Part shown: positions 14,626-20,131 of the stretch, in pieces
How the letters are laid out: the number at the start of each line of letters is the position of its first letter
How positions within the stretch are numbered: the first letter of the stretch is position 1
From: Candidatus Zhuqueibacterota bacterium
Lineage (GTDB): Bacteria > Zhuqueibacterota > Zhuqueibacteria > Residuimicrobiales > Krinioviventaceae
Assembly: GCA_003854995.1 (NCBI GenBank)
Contig: RQOI01000321.1
Span: forward strand, 1 to 20,131
Length of the DNA: 20,131 nt
Reading direction: 5' to 3'
Notes under the pieces: generated by a model
Database searches by the model: none
Told to the model about the DNA's origin: nothing
The model's input: the letters and a program-made list of their open reading frames with translations, nothing else
Made by a program: the position numbers and the translations under genes

Positions 14626-15732
14626 CTATTCAACGGATGCGTCAAGCAATTCATATTCGCCATCCACCAGCCTGGACAGGGCATCGATGATGGCATCCTC
14701 TGATAAAATGACGCCATTCTTGCTCACCAGTTCAGTCGGGATGTATCCACGAAGAGCGCCGCCGGGCTTGAACAGCGAACCATCCAGTTCCCGCACCAGG
14801 TTGAGGATCTGCTGCTGCAACGGCGTCAATACGGCCGTTTCTCCTGTTCCGATAATTCGGAATTTCCATATTTCGCCGGCAATTTCCAGCCATTCACCCG
14901 ATGACTTGACCAGGCCGACGATTTGCCAGTAATAGGTTACGCCCTCCTGCAGAGGTCGACCATCGATCGGATACTGGAAGAGCGTTGACGGGATCACTTG
15001 TCCGGCCAGTTCATAGGGAGCACCGCTGACGACCAGCGTCTGCTGATAGATCACGCGCTGCTGCATGACCTCTTCCGGACTGAGGTCATCGTGGGCATCA
15101 GGAAGCTGTTCGGCAATCATGAGCCTGAAGGCGCTGATTTCGGATTCCCAGCGAAAGAGCGGCAAAGGCGTATAGATCACCCCGTCCTCCTCCGACGTGG
15201 CAATCACGCCCGGCGAAATCAGATCCAGCGTCGTCGGATTGGTCAGGACAAAGCGAATTTCAGCTTCATCCATAAATCCGCCCGACTTCAATTGAAATCT
15301 GAAAATATAAATGTCTGCCGGCAGGCGCCCGGTTGCCAGCAGAATAGAGCTCAGTTCATTCCCAACATCGGCAATCTGATAATTTTCCAGGGAAAACTGT
15401 TGCGCTTTGGTGAACAGATCTCGATTGGTCACTCTGATCAGCTCATTCGGCGCCAGCATGAAGGGCTTTGTGTTGCCGCTCGCTAAAAGACCCTGACTCT
15501 CCGCCACAATCTCTATGAATAGCTCGCATAACTGCTCCGCATTCGAGCTATTCGTCATGGTGATGAGAAAGAGCTCTGCAGCGCTGGTTCCGCGACCGGA
15601 AAAATTGAAATCACTGAGCATGAACAGCTGAACATCGGACGTCTGCGGTATAGCGTCGATGGTGACGTCCTGAGCCGACGTGACCAGCGGCAGCAGCGTC
15701 GTCGTCAGAAACAGAAAACAGGATAACTTCAT
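14626..15732 (-). CDS. Exported protein of unknown function, first gene of the CHASE2/FecR operon
   Basis: A 368-residue exported protein with a signal peptide (1-20, TSA before QDV) and no membrane anchor. The N-terminal half (about 21-165) looks beta-rich and lipocalin- or Ig-like in pattern. The region about 172-296 resembles a fibronectin-III-like module: ISPG, then TPLPLFRWESEISAFRLMIAEQ, and LQEGVTYYWQIVGLV near its end. The C-terminal 70 residues (TPLQQQILNLVRELDGSLFK) appear helical. I recognise no enzyme motif. The start at 15732 is chosen for the GGAGG five bases upstream; the open frame extends 16 codons further without such support. It heads the operon, 31 bases before the FecR gene, and probably acts in the periplasm or at the surface. 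It may bind a polymer or a partner protein, which is speculation. Confidence 0.8.
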   Translation of the reverse strand: MKLSCFLFLTTTLLPLVTSAQDVTIDAIPQTSDVQLFMLSDFNFSGRGTSAAELFLITMTNSSNAEQLCELFIEIVAESQGLLASGNTKPFMLAPNELIRVTNRDLFTKAQQFSLENYQIADVGNELSSILLATGRLPADIYIFRFQLKSGGFMDEAEIRFVLTNPTTLDLISPGVIATSEEDGVIYTPLPLFRWESEISAFRLMIAEQLPDAHDDLSPEEVMQQRVIYQQTLVVSGAPYELAGQVIPSTLFQYPIDGRPLQEGVTYYWQIVGLVKSSGEWLEIAGEIWKFRIIGTGETAVLTPLQQQILNLVRELDGSLFKPGGALRGYIPTELVSKNGVILSEDAIIDALSRLVDGEYELLDASVE

Positions 15733-16039
15733 ACAAACCTCCGCACAAGGATGATGGAGAGGTGACAAAAACAGTGCCAATCGAACAGGTAATAATAGTT
15801 GTAAATAGAGGAGTTAAATCAACAAAATCACGATGAAAGTGTTTGATGGAGAATAGTCTGTTTCATCGAATAACACTTTCGTCAAATTTGAAACGTATTG
15901 CAGGAAAGCTTTATTTCATCAAGCGGAAAAAAAGATAGAATGGCGGCGTCAAGGCGCAACAGATCGACCGCCGCGTTCATTCTTATTTTCAAAATGGTTT
16001 AAAATTGCTATCTTGCCGGGACAATCTGGAGGATGAAAC
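15733..16039. other. Divergent control region with long inverted repeat
   Basis: This 307-base region separates the envelope-signalling operon (minus) from the SGNH hydrolase gene (plus). It is AT-rich and holds the inverted repeat at 15832-15883. On the plus strand TTGAAA (15888-15893) lies 17 bases before TTATTT (15911-15916), and a second box, TATCTT (16009-16014), lies nearer the gene. On the minus strand only a weak TTGATT-N19-TATTAT pair lies near 15791-15821. No short gene is convincing here. Confidence 0.55.
15832..15883. repeat. Inverted repeat, 12-bp stem with one G-T pair
   Basis: GATGAAAGTGTT (15832-15843) pairs with AACACTTTCGTC (15872-15883). The core nine bases, GAAAGTGTT and AACACTTTC, are exact reverse complements. 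Inside the 28-base spacer a further GATG (15845-15848) and CATC (15864-15867) can extend the structure after a small bulge. There is no T-run after either arm, so it is not an intrinsic terminator. Its place in the divergent control region suggests an operator for a dimeric regulator or a leader structure. Confidence 0.65.
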
Positions 16040-16747
16040 ATGATGAAGAAAAACATCTGCATGCTGATCGCTCTGGCGTTCGCCATCGAGATCCACTCCC
16101 AGGCGGATCCCGATCCAAGTCGGTTCAATGAAGAGATCAAAACGTTCCGCGCCTGGGACAGTAAAAACGCGATACCGGCGCAGCACGTGCTGTTTGTCGG
16201 CAGTTCCAGCATCCGCATGTGGAGGACAGCCGACATGTTTCCGGATCTGCCGATCGTCAATCGCGGCTTTGGCGGCGCGCACTTTTCCGACATGTTGTTT
16301 TTCAAAGACGACATTTTGCTCCGCTATGGCGCACCACTGTGCATCGTCCTGTACTGCGGCGATAATGATGTGGCCAGCGGCGTCGATGCGCGCCAGGTCA
16401 TCGAGAATTTTCAGGCGTGGTGGACGCTCGTGCAGGACAATTTTCCCTCCACATCGCTGATATACCTGCCCATCAAACCCTGTCCGAGCCGTTGGAATAA
16501 ATGGCCCGAGGCGAAAAAGGTCAACGATGCGATTCGCGCCATGGCAGAGAGGGACGCGGGACTCTATTACGCCGATACAGCGACGCCCGTGCTCGAGACG
16601 GGCGAGCCGCCCGCGCAAGATCTCTTCATGGAGGATCTGCTGCATCTGAGCGACAAGGGCTATGCGATCTGGACCGCCGTGCTCCGGCCGCTGCTGGATG
16701 ACATTGTTGCCCGACAGCGAGCGCAGGAAAAAATCCGGGACAAGTGA
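16040..16747 (+). CDS. Exported SGNH/GDSL-family hydrolase
   Basis: A 235-residue exported esterase-like hydrolase. The signal peptide is about 1-20 (EIHS before QADP). The four SGNH blocks are present: Ser56 in VGSSSIRMW (block I), the oxyanion glycine in NRGFGG (74-79, block II), Asn109 in YCGDNDVASG (block III), and Asp199/His202 in DLLHLSDKGY (block V). The variant GSSSI is typical of the GDSL-like lipase/acylhydrolase branch that includes carbohydrate esterases and phospholipases, so the substrate is open. GGAGG lies seven bases before the ATG at 16040. It converges with the galactokinase gene. Proximity to sugar-uptake genes makes a deacetylase or esterase acting on glycans an attractive but unproven guess. 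Confidence 0.88.
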   Translation: MMKKNICMLIALAFAIEIHSQADPDPSRFNEEIKTFRAWDSKNAIPAQHVLFVGSSSIRMWRTADMFPDLPIVNRGFGGAHFSDMLFFKDDILLRYGAPLCIVLYCGDNDVASGVDARQVIENFQAWWTLVQDNFPSTSLIYLPIKPCPSRWNKWPEAKKVNDAIRAMAERDAGLYYADTATPVLETGEPPAQDLFMEDLLHLSDKGYAIWTAVLRPLLDDIVARQRAQEKIRDK

Positions 16748-16771
16748 ATGGCTCCCGATTGTTCGGCCCGA

Positions 16772-16791
16772 TCCGGCATATTGATGCCGGA
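16772..16791. terminator. Hairpin between convergent genes, probable terminator
   Basis: TCCGGCAT (16772-16779), a four-base loop ATTG, then ATGCCGGA (16784-16791) form a perfect 8-bp stem in the 52-base gap between the hydrolase stop and the galactokinase stop. The T-run after it is weak in the plus direction and absent in the minus, so termination efficiency is uncertain. Its position between convergent genes supports a shared bidirectional role. Confidence 0.55.
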
Positions 16792-16799
16792 CACCCTTA

Positions 16800-17951
16800 T
16801 CATCTCATTTCGTGCGCGCCGCGTGATGGCACCGAAATATAGATATCCGATTTCAGGTTGGTCGCCCGTTGGTACGCTTCGCCGACAGCATCGACAAAAA
16901 CATCGACCTTGTCGCTGGCGACAAGATTGACGGTGCAGCCGCCAAAACCGCCGCCGGTCATGCGGGCGCCGAGACAACCCTCCTGATAGCGGGCGACCTC
17001 GACCAGCAGGTCGAGCTCCAAACAGCTGACCTCATAATCATCGCGCAGGCTGTCATGCGAGGCGTTCATCAATTGCCCAAATTTTTCGATATCGCCCGCC
17101 TGCAGCGCAGCGATGGATTCCAATGCGCGTTCATCCTCCGAAATGACATGGCGGCAGCGCTTTTGCACGACGTCCGGCAGCTTGTGTTGCACCTTCTGGA
17201 ACTGCGATAGAGAGACATCCCGCAAGGCGCGAATGCCGGGATAATCAGCGCGCAGGATTTCCACGCCCTTTTCGCATTCGGCCCGTCGCTTGTTATATTC
17301 GGACGAGCCCAGCTCATGCTTGACCATGGTGTTGCAAATCACAATGCGAATATTTTCTGCCGGCAACGGCACGAGCTCATAGTCAAGCGTGCGGCAATCG
17401 AGGAAAAGGGCATGATTTTCTTTTCCGTGCATCGAGATGAACTGATCCATGATGCCACAGTTCATGCCGACGAACTGATTTTCCGCTTTCTGGCCGAGCA
17501 ACGCCAGTTTTTCACCGGTCAGCTCTCCGCCGACCGTGCTGAGCAGCGCCAGACCCGACGACATTTCGAGGGCGGCTGAGGAGCTCAAGCCGGCGCCGAC
17601 CGGCACGTCGCTTTCGATCAGCATGGACGCGCCCGGGAGCCTGATTCCTTCTTTTTCCAGGACATGCGCCATGCCGGCGACATAGTCGCTCCAGTGATGC
17701 CGCTTCTCAGCGTTGGCATCCAGATCAATGGCGATCAGCTCGTGCATGTTTTCAGACCGGATGTACAGCTTGCGATCACGCGTCGGAAAGACGGCGACGG
17801 TCGTATAGAATCCGATCGCCATCGGAAAAACATAGCCGTCGTTGTAATCAGTGTGCTCTCCGATGAGATTGACCCGGCCGGGCGCACAAAAAACGCGCGG
17901 CTCGCCGGAAAAATGATGTTCAAACTTTTTGATAAATTGCTTCCTGTCCAC
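16800..17951 (-). CDS. galK: Galactokinase
   Basis: Phosphorylates galactose to galactose-1-phosphate in the cytoplasm, the first step of the Leloir pathway. All three GHMP-kinase motifs are present, numbered from the GTG at 17951: the galactokinase signature GRVNLIGEHTDYNDGYVFP (25-43), the phosphate loop PVGAGLSSSAALE (117-129) and MTGGGFGG (331-338). Arg26 and Asp169 (CGIMDQF) fit the catalytic pair. From this GTG the length is 383 residues, matching E. coli GalK (382). The GTG is preferred because GAGG lies seven bases upstream; an ATG at 17957 has only one base between itself and that GAGG. It follows the symporter gene by 35 bases in an apparent galactose-uptake operon. galT and galE are not in the window. 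Confidence 0.93.
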   Translation of the reverse strand: MDRKQFIKKFEHHFSGEPRVFCAPGRVNLIGEHTDYNDGYVFPMAIGFYTTVAVFPTRDRKLYIRSENMHELIAIDLDANAEKRHHWSDYVAGMAHVLEKEGIRLPGASMLIESDVPVGAGLSSSAALEMSSGLALLSTVGGELTGEKLALLGQKAENQFVGMNCGIMDQFISMHGKENHALFLDCRTLDYELVPLPAENIRIVICNTMVKHELGSSEYNKRRAECEKGVEILRADYPGIRALRDVSLSQFQKVQHKLPDVVQKRCRHVISEDERALESIAALQAGDIEKFGQLMNASHDSLRDDYEVSCLELDLLVEVARYQEGCLGARMTGGGFGGCTVNLVASDKVDVFVDAVGEAYQRATNLKSDIYISVPSRGAHEMR

Positions 17952-17986
17952 AATCATACCTCGAGATAGATCAGCGCCGCTCTCCC

Positions 17987-20005
17987 TCAACCGGCGATCA
18001 ACAACGGACTAAAGAGCACATAGAGAATCAACGTCAAAATGACCACAGCGACAGCGGCGATACGAGCGCCTTTAGACGGCGTGAGATCGATCGTGCCGCG
18101 TTGCTCAAAGCGCACCGATTCAGCCAGCGGCTTGAGCACGGTGATCACCCCCATGATGGTCAGGCAGAGGGCGAAACAGATCGCCATGCGATTCAAAAAT
18201 TGCAGCTGCGGCGCGATGATCTTTAGGCCGCCGTACGCCACAATATTGGTCAGCAGACCGACGACGCCGGCTAGCGGCGGCGCTTTGCGAAAGATGAGTC
18301 CGAATACAAAGACGGCCAGAATTCCAGGCGAGATGAAACCCTGTCCCTCCTGAATGATGGTGAATATACTGTTGCTGATTTTGGGATTTCCCAGCTGCGG
18401 CGCCAGCCAGATGGCGACGAATGAAAACAGGACGACGCAAATTCGCCCCAGCAGGACAGTGGCCTTTTGCGACGCACTGGGGTGGATGAATTTCTTAAAA
18501 ATATCCATGGTAAAGATCGTGGATGCCGCGTTGAGCATGGCCGCCAGCGAGCTGACCACGGCGCCGAGCAAGGCCGCGACGACAAAGCCGACCAGCCCGA
18601 TGCCGTTCGGCAGCACCTTGCCGAGCAGTTGCGCCATGGCGGTGTCGTATTTGTAGGCGATGAACTTTTCATTGACCGTTGTGGCGTTGGCAGCGCGGAT
18701 GCTCTGATTGTACGCCTCTACCTCTGCGGCCAATGCGGGATAGACATTCTTCCACGCCTTGTCTTCGCTGATGTACACGGCATTCGCCGGGGCAGAAGAG
18801 GTAAGGTAATCTGATCGCGAGATGGGCAGCACGTAGGGATTGCGGGTTTGCAGCGCTTTGATCGTCGCATCCGTGTCGTAAATCGCCAGCAAGAAGGACA
18901 TTGCTTGCCAGTTGGCCACCACGCTATCGGCCGGCGCTTCCTGAACCTGCACGACCATCGTGTTTGGATTCGCTTTTGCATATTTTGCCATCACTCTGGC
19001 GTTATCGCGCACAGCTTCGAACTGCATATCAGACGAGAAGAGGTTGAAGGCAATGATGCCGGGGATGACGATGGCAAACGGAATGATGAGCTTTAAAAAA
19101 GCGGCGAACACGATTCCTCGCTGTCCTTGCGATAGCGATTTAGAACCAAGCGTCCGTTGGGTGATGTACTGATTGAGCCCCCAATAGTAAAAGTTGGGAA
19201 TCCAGAGCCCCAACATCAAGGCGGTCCATGGCAGCACATTGTCCGTCTTGGGTAAGAACATGTTCATCCGCACCCGATTCAGCGCATAAAAACGGCTGAT
19301 CGCACCCTGATCCGGGGCCATCTCCTTGATGGCGATGGCGCCGGTGTGGACATCGAGAATCTGCGCCGCGCGCTCGACAGCGCCGAGCTTGATGAACGCA
19401 AATATCATGATGATGATGCCGCCGATGATGAGGGCGCTGCCCTGGATCAGATCAGCCCAGGCGCACGCTTTCAAGCCGCCGGCAGCGACGTACAGCATGG
19501 CGATGATGCCGATGGCCAAGGCACCGATGAAGAGTGGAACGTTATATCCCATGTCGCCGGCGATCGTACGAATCGTGAGGGCGCCGGAATAGGTCACCGA
19601 ACCCAGCAGCAGCATGTAAATGCAGAGGGTGGCAATGGCCATTATGGTTCGGGCCGCGGTGTTGTAGCGGTACTCGAGAAATTCCGGCATGGTGTATATG
19701 CCGGCGCGGAGAAAATAGGGCAGAAATGTGAACGCGATCACCACCAGGGTGATGGCCGCCATCCACTCGTAGCTGGCGATGGCCAATCCCACGTGGCTCG
19801 CGGCATTGCCGCTCATGCCGACAAACTGCTCCGTCGATATATTCGCGGCGATGAGAGAGAAACCGATGAGCCACCACTTTAGACCGCGGCCAGCGAGAAA
19901 AAAATCTTCACCGGAGGCGCTCTTGGGCGCTTTGCTCATACCAATCCAGATGACCGCGACAATAAAGCCGACAAAAATGATAATGTCCGCGACGCCAAAA
20001 TACAT
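17987..20005 (-). CDS. Sodium/sugar symporter, SGLT-like (SSS family), with large insertion
   Basis: A 672-residue inner-membrane transporter of the solute:sodium symporter family, most like bacterial SGLTs. Family segments include SLIAANISTEQFVGMSG (50-66), the YWGLNQYITQR segment (274-284) and AVVSSLAAMLNAASTIFTMDIFKK (482-505), which carries the Ser485/Ser486 pair expected at the sodium site. The protein is over 100 residues longer than Vibrio SGLT (543). The excess lies mainly at about 324-452, a hydrophilic stretch between the helix ending IPGIIAFNLF and the helix beginning after NGIGLVGF. AGGAGA sits six bases before the ATG at 20005. Linkage to galactokinase 35 bases downstream suggests galactose is the substrate, inferred from context. 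Confidence 0.88.
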   Translation of the reverse strand: MYFGVADIIIFVGFIVAVIWIGMSKAPKSASGEDFFLAGRGLKWWLIGFSLIAANISTEQFVGMSGNAASHVGLAIASYEWMAAITLVVIAFTFLPYFLRAGIYTMPEFLEYRYNTAARTIMAIATLCIYMLLLGSVTYSGALTIRTIAGDMGYNVPLFIGALAIGIIAMLYVAAGGLKACAWADLIQGSALIIGGIIIMIFAFIKLGAVERAAQILDVHTGAIAIKEMAPDQGAISRFYALNRVRMNMFLPKTDNVLPWTALMLGLWIPNFYYWGLNQYITQRTLGSKSLSQGQRGIVFAAFLKLIIPFAIVIPGIIAFNLFSSDMQFEAVRDNARVMAKYAKANPNTMVVQVQEAPADSVVANWQAMSFLLAIYDTDATIKALQTRNPYVLPISRSDYLTSSAPANAVYISEDKAWKNVYPALAAEVEAYNQSIRAANATTVNEKFIAYKYDTAMAQLLGKVLPNGIGLVGFVVAALLGAVVSSLAAMLNAASTIFTMDIFKKFIHPSASQKATVLLGRICVVLFSFVAIWLAPQLGNPKISNSIFTIIQEGQGFISPGILAVFVFGLIFRKAPPLAGVVGLLTNIVAYGGLKIIAPQLQFLNRMAICFALCLTIMGVITVLKPLAESVRFEQRGTIDLTPSKGARIAAVAVVILTLILYVLFSPLLIAG

Positions 20006-20089
20006 GCTGTTCTCCTTTCATTGGCCATTCATCTTGCTGTTTTGTCTGCCTTTGCCTTTCTGCTGTCAAAGTACGGCGATGAAAGCACC

Positions 20090-20117
20090 AATTTAAGAAA
20101 AATATCTTTCTAGTCAA
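20090..20117 (-). promoter_or_regulatory. Candidate promoter of the symporter-galK operon
   Basis: On the minus strand TTGACT (20112-20117) is followed after 16 bases by TAAATT (20090-20095), within AT-rich DNA. The leader to the symporter ATG would be about 80 bases. A second TTGACA (20064-20069) lies nearer the gene but has no good -10 box. The window ends 14 bases upstream, so any operator further out is not visible. Confidence 0.45.
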
Positions 20118-20131
20118 GAAAACATTTGCAG

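Noticed and set aside
15943..15974. GGCGG/CCGCC inverted pair upstream of the hydrolase
   Set aside because: Only five paired bases with a long spacer and no T-run; likely chance in a locally GC-rich patch.
15989..16645. 218-codon minus-strand open frame opposite the SGNH hydrolase
   Set aside because: The plus-strand frame carries all four SGNH blocks and a good ribosome binding site; the antisense frame has neither.

Overview
The window reads like a chromosomal segment of an anaerobic or facultatively anaerobic Gram-negative bacterium. It has outer-membrane beta-barrel proteins with signal peptides, strong GGAGG-type ribosome binding sites, Rex-controlled NAD-linked iron-sulfur enzymes and a CHASE2 adenylate cyclase. 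The mixture is reminiscent of FCB-superphylum lineages such as Calditrichota or KSB1, but no marker gene is present and that placement is inference only. No rRNA, tRNA, CRISPR array, insertion sequence or phage gene was seen.

Region 1 (1-7191, all minus strand) is a redox-enzyme locus with its own sensory genes. In transcription order it holds a histidine kinase with a degenerate [FeFe]-hydrogenase-like sensor half, a receiver-only response regulator, a receiver-PAS-histidine kinase, and a small DRTGG-domain protein. After a consensus-like promoter come the NADH-sensing repressor Rex, a HydB/AsrA-like iron-sulfur subunit, a HydG/AsrB-like FAD/NAD(P)/[2Fe-2S] subunit, and the first 17 codons of a coupled gene cut by the window edge. 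The two electron-transfer subunits match group 3b [NiFe] hydrogenase (sulfhydrogenase) beta and gamma subunits, but the catalytic subunits lie outside the window.

Region 2 (7192-7790) is a 0.6-kb divergent intergenic stretch with a candidate promoter in each direction, hairpins and short degraded-looking repeats. It leads to two plus-strand genes: an unrecognised 178-residue protein and a secreted protein joining a beta-barrel, a coiled coil and a YbgF/CpoB-like TPR tail. They end at a clean bidirectional terminator at 9683-9710.

Region 3 (9727-15732, minus strand) is a compact four-gene operon for envelope signalling: an exported protein of unknown function, an exported FecR-domain protein, a large outer-membrane barrel with an N-terminal Ig-like domain, and a CHASE2 adenylate cyclase. 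Gaps of 31, 17 and 3 bases suggest one transcript. I infer that FecR and the barrel supply or modulate the signal read by the periplasmic CHASE2 domain, with cAMP as output. This is the best candidate here for an undescribed multi-component system.

Region 4 (15733-20131) starts with a divergent control region containing a 12-bp-stem inverted repeat, followed by an exported SGNH/GDSL hydrolase on the plus strand. Convergent to it is a minus-strand galactose cassette: a sodium/sugar symporter of the SGLT type with an unusually large extra-membrane insertion, followed by galactokinase.
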